Shown here piece after piece: positions 17,628 through 26,376 of a stretch of 64,000 bases of DNA. Source of the DNA: Psychrobacter glacincola (GTDB lineage Bacteria; Pseudomonadota; Gammaproteobacteria; Pseudomonadales; Moraxellaceae); contig LIQB01000001.1 in assembly GCA_001411745.2 (NCBI GenBank), positions 62,001 through 126,000 of the forward strand. Direction: 5' to 3'. The notes under the pieces are model-generated. The model was not told the DNA's origin. It worked only from the letters and a program-made list of their open reading frames with translations, and did not search any database. The translations under genes and the position numbers were made by a program. Numbering within the stretch: the first letter of the stretch is position 1; each line of letters opens with the position of its first letter.

Positions 17628-18902
17628 ATGAGTTTGCTAACCGCTAGTATCTTTCTTCTTTTATTGCTTGCCCTAAGTGCCTTTGTATCTGCTGCCGAAA
17701 TTGCCATCGCTGCTGGTCGCAAAATTAAGCTACAAATCATGGCAAAAGAAGGGGATGTCCGCGCATTTGACGTCCTTAAAATGCAAGAGCACCCTGGCAG
17801 TTTTATTACTGTCGTACAAGTGGTTTTGAATGCCGTCGCTATCTCAGCTGGTGCGGTAGGTGAGTCAGCTATTAGCCCTTATCTAGAGCTTTTGGTGAAG
17901 AATGAAGCAGTGTCATCCGTCATATCATTTGTGCTGATCACCAGCTTGTTTTCTCTGCTCGCTGATTTAATGCCCAGACGATTGGCGATGTCGAACACTG
18001 AAGCTATCGCTGTACGTCTCGTACGACCAATGATGCTATTGATTTTTATATTCAAACCCGTGATTTGGATATTTGATGGTGCAGCAAATGTCATCTTTGA
18101 ATTACTGGGTATTTCAACCATACGGCAAGACGATATGACGCCAGAAGATATTTATGCCGTCATGGATGCAGGTGCTGAAGCTGGTGTGCTCAAAAAACAA
18201 GAACATCATCTGATAGAAAATATCTTTGACATGCAAGAGCGCACCGTAACGTCGGTGATGAATCCACGTGAAAACATTGTTTATTTTGATACCAAAACGA
18301 GCACTGAAAAAGTCGTTGAAGTGATGATTGAACAACCACATAACAAGTTTTTGGTCTGTCAGGAAGATGACCTAGAGCACATTATTGGTTATGTAGAGTC
18401 GCGCAGCTTTTTGGCATTGGTTCTTAACCAGCAAGAGGTCAGCTTAACTGACAAAGCCCTACTAAAACCTGCACTCTTCGTCCCTGATACCTTGTCCTTG
18501 TTTGAAGTATTAGAGATGTTTAAATCTACAGGCGCTGACTTTGCCGTCATCGTGAATGAGTATGGATTGGTAGTGGGTGTCATCACGCTTAAGGATGTGA
18601 TGAGTATCGTCATGGGGGAGCTTGTCACCTTGGAGGAGCAGCCCATTGTTCAACGTACTGATAACTCGTGGCTAATCGATGGCATGACTCCTATCGAAGA
18701 CGTCGTACGCGCTTTAGATATCGTTGATCTGCCACGCAGTCAGAACTATGAAACCATTAGTGGCTTTATGATGTACATGCTACGCAAGATTCCAAAGAAA
18801 ACCGATACTATCGAGTATGCCAATTATCGATTTGAGATTATCGCAACGGACAATCTCAAAATCACTCAGATGCTGGTGACCAGAATGGATGAGACTGTCT
18901 GA
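17628..18902 (+). CDS. CNNM/CorC-type membrane protein (hemolysin family, PaeA/YtfL-like)
   Basis: A 424-residue membrane protein. An N-terminal CNNM (DUF21) domain, residues about 1-185, has four hydrophobic segments and the conserved LSAFVSAAEIAIAAGRKIKL start. A CBS-domain pair follows (about 205-330), then a C-terminal transporter-associated CorC_HlyC domain. The N-terminus closely resembles E. coli YtfL/PaeA (the MQEHPG.F.TVVQ..LNAVAI stretch), which exports cadaverine and putrescine, while other members handle Mg2+ or Co2+. The substrate here is inferred only. The stop lies 11 bp from the convergent YggS gene, with no terminator between them. Confidence 0.88.
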   Translation: MSLLTASIFLLLLLALSAFVSAAEIAIAAGRKIKLQIMAKEGDVRAFDVLKMQEHPGSFITVVQVVLNAVAISAGAVGESAISPYLELLVKNEAVSSVISFVLITSLFSLLADLMPRRLAMSNTEAIAVRLVRPMMLLIFIFKPVIWIFDGAANVIFELLGISTIRQDDMTPEDIYAVMDAGAEAGVLKKQEHHLIENIFDMQERTVTSVMNPRENIVYFDTKTSTEKVVEVMIEQPHNKFLVCQEDDLEHIIGYVESRSFLALVLNQQEVSLTDKALLKPALFVPDTLSLFEVLEMFKSTGADFAVIVNEYGLVVGVITLKDVMSIVMGELVTLEEQPIVQRTDNSWLIDGMTPIEDVVRALDIVDLPRSQNYETISGFMMYMLRKIPKKTDTIEYANYRFEIIATDNLKITQMLVTRMDETV

Positions 18903-18913
18903 TAAATAAAAAT

Positions 18914-19630
18914 TTAAGCTCGTGCGCCAAATATGGCGCTACCAACGCGCACCATTGTCGAACCACTGGCTATCGCCTCTGTCATATCACCGCTCATGCC
19001 CATGCTCAGTGTATCCCAAGCATTTAGCTCTGCATGAGTCTGTTTAATCTCATCAAATAACTGCTTGGTACGGGTAAAAGCGTCCGTACCTCCCTTAGCA
19101 GGAATAATCATCAAACCACGCAGCTGTAACCTGTCATACCCCTTGATAGCAGTTATCAAATCAGGCAGCTGTGCTGGCAGGCAGCCTGATTTGCTTTCTT
19201 CGTTATCGATATTCAACTGAATCAATACATTCAGTGAGGGTAGCTCAGCTGGGCGCTGGTCGTTTAGGCGTTGAGCAATAATGTCACGCTCAACCGTTTG
19301 TACCCAATCGAAATGCTCAGCAATATCGCGGGTCTTATTGCGCTGGATACTACCAATATAATGCCAAACAATGCCTTTAGTTTCTGGCTGTCGTTTTAGC
19401 GTATCGATTTTTTCGATGGCTTCTTGCAGATAATTTTCACCAAAGTGCTGCTGTCCTTGCTGAGCCAAAGTAGCAATCATATCAGCTGGTTTGGTCTTGG
19501 AAACTGCCAGCAACGTCACACTATCTGCTTGTCGTGCCGCATGCTCACACGCTTGAGTCATTTGCTTGCTCACTTGCTGCCAGCTCGCCATAAGATTTTG
19601 GCTATCCATGTTATTTTCTATTTCTTTCAT
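18914..19630 (-). CDS. YggS family pyridoxal phosphate homeostasis protein (PLPBP)
   Basis: A PLP-binding alanine-racemase-fold protein (fold type III) that buffers cellular pyridoxal phosphate and has no known catalysis. The 238 residues include the PLP lysine in LLAVSKTKP (about residue 45), HFGENYLQE, HYIGSIQRNK and the C-terminal SMGMSGDMTEAIASGSTMVRVGSAIFG phosphate-binding region. It is divergent from pilT, a neighbourhood seen in many gammaproteobacteria. The ATG at 19630 is used. A second ATG at 19609 is also possible, and neither has a strong ribosome binding site. Confidence 0.93.
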   Translation of the reverse strand: MKEIENNMDSQNLMASWQQVSKQMTQACEHAARQADSVTLLAVSKTKPADMIATLAQQGQQHFGENYLQEAIEKIDTLKRQPETKGIVWHYIGSIQRNKTRDIAEHFDWVQTVERDIIAQRLNDQRPAELPSLNVLIQLNIDNEESKSGCLPAQLPDLITAIKGYDRLQLRGLMIIPAKGGTDAFTRTKQLFDEIKQTHAELNAWDTLSMGMSGDMTEAIASGSTMVRVGSAIFGARA

Positions 19631-19798
19631 ATATTACTCACGAGAATAATTTAATCCATTTTTTAATCAGTCACTTTTAATGACTTCTATTTTTACTCAT
19701 TTCTATAATGAACTTTTATTAATTATGGTTAAACTTTTTATAAATATCTTTTAATATAAAAAACTCAACAAGCATCAATCTATAAATCGACACTCATA

Positions 19799-20050
19799 AT
19801 GACTAATTTTACATTTTATTGGTGTAGTAGATGGTTAATTGTCGGTAGTCTTGTTATTATATTGTTACATGGTTTAACATATGCTACTGAATATAATAGT
19901 AATGGTAAAGACCATCGCTACTCCTATATTAACGTGACCGACTTTAATCAGATCGTTTATCGATTGATAATCACTCCCCTTTTTTGCTCTTTTGTCCTAC
20001 CCTTATTGATTGATAGGAATATCCGATTATGGCTGAAAAAAATAATTTAA
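19799..20050 (+). CDS. Possible small membrane protein ahead of pilT
   Basis: An 83-codon open frame with an ATG encodes two hydrophobic stretches (about residues 11-29 and 55-71) and ends in a basic tail. It overlaps the pilT start by 22 bases. No family is recognised and no strong ribosome binding site precedes it. Its C-terminal codons coincide with the pilT ribosome binding site. It may be a small gene coupled to pilT or simply AT-rich chance coding. I lean towards chance. Confidence 0.25.
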   Translation: MTNFTFYWCSRWLIVGSLVIILLHGLTYATEYNSNGKDHRYSYINVTDFNQIVYRLIITPLFCSFVLPLLIDRNIRLWLKKII

Positions 20051-21084
20051 GCATCGAAGACTTGCTGCGCTTTACGGTTAAGCATAAAGCATCAGATCTA
20101 CATATTTCAGCCGGTATGCCAGCAATGATACGTGTTGATGGTGAAATGACCCGTATTAATATGCCAGAGATGACTCATCAGGTTGTGCATCAGCTTATTT
20201 ATGACATCATGAATGATAAGCAGCGCGCTGACTTTGAAGAATTTTATGAGACGGATTTCTCTTTTGAGATTCCCAATCTAGCACGTTTTCGGGTAAACGC
20301 ATTCAATCAAAACCGTGGGGCGGGCGCTGTCTTTCGTACCATTCCGTCCAAAGTCTTAACAATGGAAGACCTCGGTATGGGTGATGTGTTTAAACGTGTA
20401 TCAGACTTTAAGCGTGGCGTAGTATTGGTCACGGGTCCGACAGGTTCTGGTAAGTCCACAACGCTGGCTGCCATGATTGACTATATCAACGAGAGCCGTA
20501 AAGAACATATCTTGACCATTGAAGATCCGATCGAATTTGTCCACGATTCCAAGAAAAGCCTGATTAACCAACGTGAGGTGCACCGCGATACCTTAGGTTT
20601 CGAGCCTGCGCTACGCTCGGCCCTACGTGAGGATCCCGATGTTATTTTGGTCGGTGAGCTACGTGACCTTGAGACCATTCGCTTGGCATTGACAGCAGCA
20701 GAGACTGGTCACTTAGTTTTTGGCACTTTGCATACCAGCTCAGCCGCTAAAACCATTGACCGTGTCATTGATGTATTCCCTGCCGCAGAAAAAGACATGA
20801 TTCGGGCGATGCTATCAGAGTCACTACAAGCCGTTATTTCACAAACGCTTTTGCGTCGTCAAGCAGGCGGACGTGTAGCAGCACATGAAATCATGCTCGG
20901 CACACCCGCTATCCGTAACTTGATACGTGAGAATAAAATCGCTCAAATGTACTCTGCTATCCAAACAGGTGCAGGTGAAGGTATGATTACGCTGGATCAA
21001 ACGCTCAAAAACCTAGTAGCAAAAGGCACCATTAGTAAAGATGTAGCCCGTCCTTATGCCAAACAGCCTGAGGCATTCTTGTAA
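20029..21084 (+). CDS. pilT: Type IV pilus retraction ATPase PilT
   Basis: A hexameric cytoplasmic ATPase that depolymerises pilin during retraction, driving twitching and DNA uptake. The 351 residues show a PAS-like N-terminal domain (HKASDLHISAGMPAM), Walker A GPTGSGKST (about 135-143), the Asp box ILTIEDPIEF, Walker B DPDVILVGELRD, His box GHLVFGTLHT, and the PilT-specific C-terminal helix region (AIRNLIRENK, then GAGEGMITLDQ). pilU follows after 170 bp in the same direction. The ATG is preceded by TAGGA. The length is normal (P. aeruginosa 344). Confidence 0.97.
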   Translation: MAEKNNLSIEDLLRFTVKHKASDLHISAGMPAMIRVDGEMTRINMPEMTHQVVHQLIYDIMNDKQRADFEEFYETDFSFEIPNLARFRVNAFNQNRGAGAVFRTIPSKVLTMEDLGMGDVFKRVSDFKRGVVLVTGPTGSGKSTTLAAMIDYINESRKEHILTIEDPIEFVHDSKKSLINQREVHRDTLGFEPALRSALREDPDVILVGELRDLETIRLALTAAETGHLVFGTLHTSSAAKTIDRVIDVFPAAEKDMIRAMLSESLQAVISQTLLRRQAGGRVAAHEIMLGTPAIRNLIRENKIAQMYSAIQTGAGEGMITLDQTLKNLVAKGTISKDVARPYAKQPEAFL

Positions 21085-21254
21085 TATTATTAATCGTGCG
21101 TCACTGGCTTATCTTGATTGATGTGTGAGTCAATAATACAAGCATTCATAAGCCATGATATACCTTACTTTTATTCTAATGGTTATTATTAGCGATTTTT
21201 AAAACATGATTTTAAATACTTTTTTAGTCGATTTACATCGAATGCAGGTACGAT

Positions 21255-22376
21255 ATGGACATTGATAAACTATTGCAGTTAATGATCAATAAAAATGGCT
21301 CGGACCTTTTTATTACCGCTGATGTAGCGCCCTCCATGAAAGTAAATGGCAAAATTCTGCCTGTCGGTAAAACGCCTTTAACCGCTGAGCAAACCATGCG
21401 ATTGGTCAAAGGCGTCATGACACCAAACCAGCAAAAAGAGTTTGAAGAGACTAACGAGTGCCAATTTGCCATTGCTGATGAAGCACAGCAAGCACGTTTT
21501 CGGGTCAGCGCCTTTATACAGCGTGATATGGCAGGGATGATTTTAAGGAAAATTGAGAATAAAATTCCGACTGTCGAAGAGCTGCGTTTGCCGCCCGCGT
21601 TAAAAGAGTTGGCAATGAAAAAACGCGGTATCATTCTGCTTGTGGGTGCAACAGGTACAGGTAAATCAACGACCCTTGCTTCTATGATCGGACACCGTAA
21701 TCAAAACTCGCATGGTCACATCATTACCATCGAAGATCCTATCGAGTTTGTCCACAAACATCGTGGTTGTATTATTACCCAGCGTGAAGTTGGTATCGAT
21801 ACCCATTCATTTGAGGCAGGGCTAAAAAACACGTTACGCCAAGCACCTGATGTTATTTTGATTGGTGAAATTCGTAACCGTGAAGTCATGAGTTACGCGA
21901 TTCAGTACGCTGAGACAGGGCATTTAGTGTTTGCAACCTTACACGCCAACAACGCCAACCAAGCGATTGACCGTATCATTCACTTTTTTGAAACCAGTCG
22001 CCACAATCAGTTATTTATGGATTTGTCGCTCAACTTGCAAGCCATTATTGCGCAGCAGCTCATTCCCACTCCTGATGGTAAAGGACGCCGTGCGGCTATC
22101 GAAATTTTGTTAAATTCACAGCTGATTAGTGATTATATCCGTAAAGGCGAGGTTCATGAAATCAAAGATGTCATGACACGATCGCGGGATAGCGGCATGC
22201 AAACCTTTGATCAGGCTCTTTTTGACTTATATGAGCAAGGAGAAATCACCTATAAAGAAGCGATTCTTCATGCTGACTCTCCTAATGATTTACGCCTAAA
22301 AATCAAACTCAGTAGTAAGAATGGCACCGCCAATCTGGATGAAGGTGCGGATAACTTATCATTAGATATCAGTTAA
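21255..22376 (+). CDS. pilU: Type IV pilus retraction ATPase PilU
   Basis: A PilT-dependent accessory retraction ATPase. The 373 residues show LMINKNGSDLFITADVAPSMK at the N-terminus, Walker A GATGTGKST (about 134-142), ITIEDPIEF, Walker B APDVILIGEIR, and GHLVFATLHANNANQAIDRIIHFF, which is the PilU rather than the PilT form. The C-terminus (about 345-373) is a polar extension typical of PilU. It pairs with pilT upstream. A hairpin at 22425-22454 ends the unit and faces fur. Confidence 0.96.
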   Translation: MDIDKLLQLMINKNGSDLFITADVAPSMKVNGKILPVGKTPLTAEQTMRLVKGVMTPNQQKEFEETNECQFAIADEAQQARFRVSAFIQRDMAGMILRKIENKIPTVEELRLPPALKELAMKKRGIILLVGATGTGKSTTLASMIGHRNQNSHGHIITIEDPIEFVHKHRGCIITQREVGIDTHSFEAGLKNTLRQAPDVILIGEIRNREVMSYAIQYAETGHLVFATLHANNANQAIDRIIHFFETSRHNQLFMDLSLNLQAIIAQQLIPTPDGKGRRAAIEILLNSQLISDYIRKGEVHEIKDVMTRSRDSGMQTFDQALFDLYEQGEITYKEAILHADSPNDLRLKIKLSSKNGTANLDEGADNLSLDIS

Positions 22377-22424
22377 GCGTAGCTTTTGAGCGTTGCTATT
22401 CGTTTTTGCCATAAAAAATTATAA

Positions 22425-22454
22425 GAAAGCCCTCATATTATTATGAGGGCTTTT
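22425..22454 (+). terminator. Terminator after pilU, shared with fur
   Basis: The stem AAAGCCCTCATA (22426-22437) pairs with TATGAGGGCTTT (22442-22453), loop TTAT. A T-run is present on the plus side, and an A-rich left arm may also help the convergent fur transcript. Confidence 0.85.
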
Positions 22455-22524
22455 CCTATTTTATATATGGCGATAACGCACTACAAACGATATCAAAGGT
22501 AGATTATGCTCACCAATTAAAAAA

Positions 22525-22959
22525 CTACTTGATGCTATCCTGACACTCTTGGTCATTACAAATACCGTATAGCACCAATGAGTGACCTGATAATTTAAAT
22601 CCGTGCTTTTCTGCGACTTTAAGTTGCTCTTCTTCGATGACTTCGTTATGAAACTCTATAATCTTGCCACAAACATCACAAACCAGATGGTCATGATGGC
22701 CTTCTTGGGTAATCTCGAACACCGATAAATTATTTTCGAAGTTATGACGCTCGACGATACCAGCTTGCTCAAATTGCGTCAGCACTCGGTAGACAGTCGC
22801 TAAACCCACATCCTCACCTTGCTCTATCAGTGCCTTATAAACCTCCTCAGCACTCATATGATGCAACTCTGCACTCTCTAGTAGCTCTAAAATCTTGATG
22901 CGAGGTAACGTGACTTTTAATCCCGCTTTACGTAAATCTTGATTGGTAAAAGAAGCCAT
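22525..22959 (-). CDS. fur: Ferric uptake regulator Fur
   Basis: A Fe2+-dependent DNA-binding repressor of iron acquisition genes. The 144 residues hold an N-terminal winged helix (LRKAGLKVTLPRIKIL, then the recognition-helix region VGLATVYRVLTQFEQAGIVERH) and a C-terminal metal-binding dimerisation domain with EGHHDHLVCDVCGKIIEFHN (HH.H and C..C) and a late CNDQEC pair. The start is preceded by AGAAGGGATATT. A perfect 22-bp palindrome (23015-23036) lies 56-77 bp upstream and could be an autoregulatory operator. bamE is divergent, as in other Moraxellaceae. Confidence 0.97.
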   Translation of the reverse strand: MASFTNQDLRKAGLKVTLPRIKILELLESAELHHMSAEEVYKALIEQGEDVGLATVYRVLTQFEQAGIVERHNFENNLSVFEITQEGHHDHLVCDVCGKIIEFHNEVIEEEQLKVAEKHGFKLSGHSLVLYGICNDQECQDSIK

Positions 22960-23286
22960 AATATCCCTTCTGACTGTGACAGTCTTAGCAAATAAAGAAC
23001 CAAAAATATGAGATAAATAATCGTTAACGATTATTTTTTATAGTATATGAAACATTTTAATAACAGCAGACTGGCTGATTTGACCTCATGTCCAAGCCTG
23101 TTATTTTCTATAATAATACTAACGCAAGTCTATGAATTTAAAATATAAATAATAAAATGACTCAGGTAGCATTTGGTAAATAATGTCGTAAGTGGTAGGA
23201 AATTGCAAGTAAATGACGTATCATTTGTCCAAGATTGTCGGCCAGACTCGCATTAACAACCTCTGGCTGCGCCTAATTCATTTCTT
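22960..23286. other. Divergent fur-bamE intergenic region
   Basis: It is AT-rich and holds the fur leader with a small palindrome (GACTGTGACAGTC, 22972-22984), the 22-bp palindrome at 23015-23036 and, further right, the bamE promoter area. No further gene is seen. Confidence 0.5.
23015..23036. promoter_or_regulatory. Perfect 22-bp palindrome upstream of fur, candidate operator
   Basis: Two 11-bp arms centred between 23025 and 23026 (half site AATCGTT) form a perfect AT-rich palindrome overlapping the likely fur promoter. Position and AT-rich ATAAT/ATTAT content fit a Fur-type operator, but the even-centred symmetry differs from the classical odd-centred 19-bp box. Binding by another regulator is possible. 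Confidence 0.5.
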
Positions 23287-23706
23287 ATGAGTCATCTTAC
23301 CATGATAAAGACATTAACTTTTCGTCCGTTAAGCCCTGCAAGCGTATTACGCAAGATTGTCATAACCAGTATGCTTAGCGCTACTGTCGCTATGTCTGGC
23401 TGCTCATTATTGAGTGTTTATAAGATTGATTTGCCACAAGGCACTGCCATCACTCAAGCACAAGCGCAAAAACTGCAAGTGGGTATGAATCAAAACCAAG
23501 TCCTTTATATCCTTGGTAGCCCAGCTATTAGAGACACCTTAGAACCTAAGCGTTGGGATTATATTTACGATTACAAAGCAGGGACAGAAGGTAGCCGCAA
23601 GGGTATTGCTGATGTCAAAAATGCCAGTCAGCACTTAATTATCTACTTTGATAATAATGGTTTGGTCAATCGTATTGAAGGTATCGAAAGCCTACCTGCC
23701 TCATAA
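23287..23706 (+). CDS. bamE: Outer membrane protein assembly factor BamE (SmpA/OmlA lipoprotein)
   Basis: A small lipoprotein of the BAM complex that inserts beta-barrel proteins in the outer membrane. The 139 residues show a signal sequence with lipobox MSGC (about residues 36-39), LQVGMNQNQVLYILGSPAI, the RWDYIYDY motif and a late LIIYFDNNGLVNRIEG strand, the complete SmpA/OmlA fold. The ATG at 23287 is used. An ATG at 23302 would also give a usable signal peptide, and neither has a clear ribosome binding site. It faces rnfH and is divergent from fur, a conserved neighbourhood. Confidence 0.95.
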   Translation: MSHLTMIKTLTFRPLSPASVLRKIVITSMLSATVAMSGCSLLSVYKIDLPQGTAITQAQAQKLQVGMNQNQVLYILGSPAIRDTLEPKRWDYIYDYKAGTEGSRKGIADVKNASQHLIIYFDNNGLVNRIEGIESLPAS

Positions 23707-23750
23707 TCAAGAACGGCAACTGGCTTTGATGATAGATGGCGCAACATCGC

Positions 23751-24065
23751 TTAAACTCGAGATTTATTTTTGCGCTGAGACATGGGATCAGCGCTTAAGC
23801 TGCGATATACTTCGATACGATCAAAAGGCTGCAAGCGATAGCTGAGCGGCTGTTTTTGTGCATAGATACCCACATGCCAACGCTTCGCCGTTGGCGTGGT
23901 AATATCTGCCACTTGCTCACACCAACGTGCTAACGCTGGAAATTTCACCAACCATCCTGCCTGCCTCAATGCCTCATACAAACTTGTTTCATTATTAACC
24001 TGTAAGGTTAAATAATGCTGACATTTTGCATCTTCAGCATATGCCAAATAAACAGTCATTAGCAT
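23751..24065 (-). CDS. rnfH: RnfH family ubiquitin-fold protein
   Basis: A small beta-grasp protein of the RnfH (UPF0125) family, typically about 95-105 residues. The conserved parts are TVYLAYAEDAKCQHYLTLQV at the start, LYEALRQAGWL, VGIYAQKQPLS, and the C-terminal RIEVYRSLSADP signature. The open frame extends to an ATG at 24200, giving 149 residues. The extra 45 residues lie outside the family domain and would overlap the upstream membrane gene by 82 bases, so I favour the ATG at 24065, although the longer form remains possible. The family role is unclear. It is convergent with bamE, as usual. Confidence 0.85.
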   Translation of the reverse strand: MLMTVYLAYAEDAKCQHYLTLQVNNETSLYEALRQAGWLVKFPALARWCEQVADITTPTAKRWHVGIYAQKQPLSYRLQPFDRIEVYRSLSADPMSQRKNKSRV

Positions 24066-24118
24066 GGTCTGCTCAGATGACGGCGCACAATTATTATCAG
24101 ATTGAATGCCATTAGCGG

Positions 24119-25261
24119 TTAACTCAACCACTGCATCACCCAACCTATCAATGCCAATAGCAGTGCTAGTGGCACAATCAAACGAATCGCTATTCGCCAT
24201 AAGTTATAAAACGCTTCATTGCCAAAATTTAATGACTTACGCAGATGACTAATTTTCATCTGCCAACCCGCAAAGATAGACAGCAATAATACCGCTATGC
24301 TGCTAATAATCACTAGAAGTCCGACCAGCCAAACAGTTGGTATGATAACGACTAACAAAAGCGCCAAGACAAAGGTTAATACCAAACTGACCAGTAGCCC
24401 AAACTTGTGCGCTAATTGCTGGGTACTATAATGCAGCAAATAGCTGGCGACAAATAACACCCCTATCCAATACGATAGCTGTCCAATCGGTGGCAATGCC
24501 ATGCCACTAATAGATAACGCCACAACCCCAACGATCAATTGCAATATCCAAATCGGGAGTACCAATTTGGTTGCCCGATACTCACTCATCGCACGGCTGC
24601 GAGCAGGTTTTTGTGCATTGATATTGTCCGTGTCTACCGCTGTTGCCACTTGGTTAGTTACCAAGTTTTGACCAAACCAGTATAAGCCTGTGCCTGCACC
24701 CACACTAACCAACGCTAACGCGACTGCACGTGCCCATTCATTTAAGCTGATATCAGTCATCGCAAAGTCAATATTGGGTAGGCCATTTGCCACGCCCAGC
24801 AACAAGCCTATCACCATTAATCCCAGGCCAATTGGTAACGGTGCAACGCCCAATAAACTGAGTAACACAGCAATGACCATCAGGCCAGCAGCGATCGCAA
24901 AATCTGGTATAGCAGGAGCGCTATTAAGCTCCGTCAATGCCGCCAAAATACCTGTGCTCGCGCCTGAGATCACTAACGCCGCAATCAGAATAGAGACCAG
25001 CGCGGCGAGCCACCCAAAACTACGCCATATTGGGCTGGCATCTGCTTCGCGAGTAAGCTTTTGCATCCCTGCTAATGGCGCATCGACACTACGATAAGCT
25101 AAGGCAATTTCCGCATAAACGACGGGCAAGGATACCAATACCATAGCCAATAGCCAGAGTAACCAAAAGTCAATCTCACCAATGGATGCTGGTGCAAACC
25201 AACGAAACAGCAGTAGCGGTAGCAGTGCCGCGATAAAATAAGAAGCATAACGGATCATCAT
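24119..25261 (-). CDS. Multi-pass membrane protein resembling SNF-family Na+-dependent transporters
   Basis: A 380-residue protein with about ten hydrophobic segments. The start (about residues 30-60: WLLWLLAMVLVSLPVVYAEIAL) followed by GMQKLTREADASPIWRSFGW and a GAGTGLYWFGQNLV segment near 190-205 resembles the order of motifs in neurotransmitter:sodium symporters (SNF). It is shorter than the usual 440-500 residues and I do not see every canonical signature, so the assignment is tentative. Its 3' end overlaps the longest rnfH frame. It sits with rnfH on the minus strand, probably in one transcript. Substrate unknown. Confidence 0.7.
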   Translation of the reverse strand: MMIRYASYFIAALLPLLLFRWFAPASIGEIDFWLLWLLAMVLVSLPVVYAEIALAYRSVDAPLAGMQKLTREADASPIWRSFGWLAALVSILIAALVISGASTGILAALTELNSAPAIPDFAIAAGLMVIAVLLSLLGVAPLPIGLGLMVIGLLLGVANGLPNIDFAMTDISLNEWARAVALALVSVGAGTGLYWFGQNLVTNQVATAVDTDNINAQKPARSRAMSEYRATKLVLPIWILQLIVGVVALSISGMALPPIGQLSYWIGVLFVASYLLHYSTQQLAHKFGLLVSLVLTFVLALLLVVIIPTVWLVGLLVIISSIAVLLLSIFAGWQMKISHLRKSLNFGNEAFYNLWRIAIRLIVPLALLLALIGWVMQWLS

Positions 25262-25707
25262 AATCTAAATCCAAACGATCTAATACCTTTCACAAAAATG
25301 AGAATAGCTGGGAAAACGAGTGTCCGTACTACGCATTGTAGACGAAACAAGTTTGACACCGCCAATCATACTCTGTGGGTTTGGTATAAAGTGAATAACG
25401 ATAATTTATCATGATACAGAGCAATGATAGGCCTCTGTAAGCAGTTTTATTTTATATAGTCGATTCAATTTAGAAGAAGCACAAGGTAACCAAAAGCAAA
25501 TGTATATTCAATACTTCAAGCGAGGTTAATGCGGCGACTCTTTTATAATGGAATGACTATAAGGTCTCTATAATATAAGGGATGAACAGTTATAAAAAAA
25601 CCCCGAAATCGGGGTTTAATAATGAAACAATGGCGGATATCTGGTCAAGTGCTTATTAATTTCAGTGAGGCAAGGTGTATTAGGCACTCGTAGCTGATAC
25701 CAATGAA
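25262..25707. other. Gene-free stretch between the SNF-like gene and cytochrome c4
   Basis: It holds the cytochrome c4 terminator (25591-25617) and the upstream region of the SNF-like gene. I see no ORF with coding character and no RNA gene. Confidence 0.45.
25591..25617 (-). terminator. Rho-independent terminator of the cytochrome c4 gene
   Basis: The stem AAACCCCGA (25598-25606) with TCGGGGTTT (25609-25617) is followed on the minus strand by a run of seven Ts. It lies about 90 bp past the stop codon. Confidence 0.9.
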
Positions 25708-26376
25708 TTAGTGAACAGCACTGATATAGTCTGACAAGATACGAATATCACGATCCGATAGTTTCGATGCGACTGTCTGCATCATGCCCATATCACCTTC
25801 TTTCGCAGCATCATTGACACGTTTTTGCTCATCACTGTCAACATCATCAACACGGCCAGCCGCACGGAAGAGTTTTAGCTGAGTTGCGATGTACTGTGCA
25901 TGCTGACCACCTAAGCGTGGAAATGCCGCCCAAGTATTACCAGCAGCATCTGGACCATGACAGCCTGCACAACCGATGACACCGCGTGACTTATCACCAC
26001 CTAAGAATAGCTTAGTGGCTTCTTGGTTGGTCGCAGGATTACCAAATCCAACACCCCAAGGCGCTTGGCTAGCATAATAACCAGCCACGTTGGCTAAATC
26101 TTGCTGCGATAAGTTTGCAACTTGTGATTGCATAATACCGTTCTTGCGATAACCTGCTTTAAAGTTGACCAACTGTTTGTAAAGGTACTTTACGTTTTGA
26201 CCGCCAAGGTTTGGCTGTGCTGGAACAGGGCTTACACCATCAACACCATGACAAGCAGCACAAACCGTTTCTGCAATTTGCTTACCGGCATTGACGTCGT
26301 ACTCAGGGACAATAATAGCAGCTTGTACGCTGAAACTTGCAACGCATAAGCTGGCAGCAGCGATTAACTTTTTCAT
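25708..26376 (-). CDS. Dihaem cytochrome c4
   Basis: A periplasmic dihaem electron carrier made of two homologous class I cytochrome c domains, thought to pass electrons to terminal oxidases. The 222 residues begin with a signal peptide (MKKLIAAASLCVASFSVQA). The first haem site is CAACH (about residues 42-46) and the second CAGCH (about 138-142), each with a later Met ligand region. The start was moved to the ATG at 26376 because TAGGA lies nine bases upstream and the signal peptide begins there. A longer frame starts at 26451. It is transcribed towards its terminator at 25591-25617. A second cytochrome gene lies upstream. Confidence 0.94.
   Translation of the reverse strand: MKKLIAAASLCVASFSVQAAIIVPEYDVNAGKQIAETVCAACHGVDGVSPVPAQPNLGGQNVKYLYKQLVNFKAGYRKNGIMQSQVANLSQQDLANVAGYYASQAPWGVGFGNPATNQEATKLFLGGDKSRGVIGCAGCHGPDAAGNTWAAFPRLGGQHAQYIATQLKLFRAAGRVDDVDSDEQKRVNDAAKEGDMGMMQTVASKLSDRDIRILSDYISAVH

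Noticed and set aside
23770..23796. GCGCTGA/TCAGCGC inverted repeat at the 3' end of rnfH as a terminator
   Set aside because: The T-run is on the wrong side for rnfH and there is none on the bamE side. It lies inside coding sequence.
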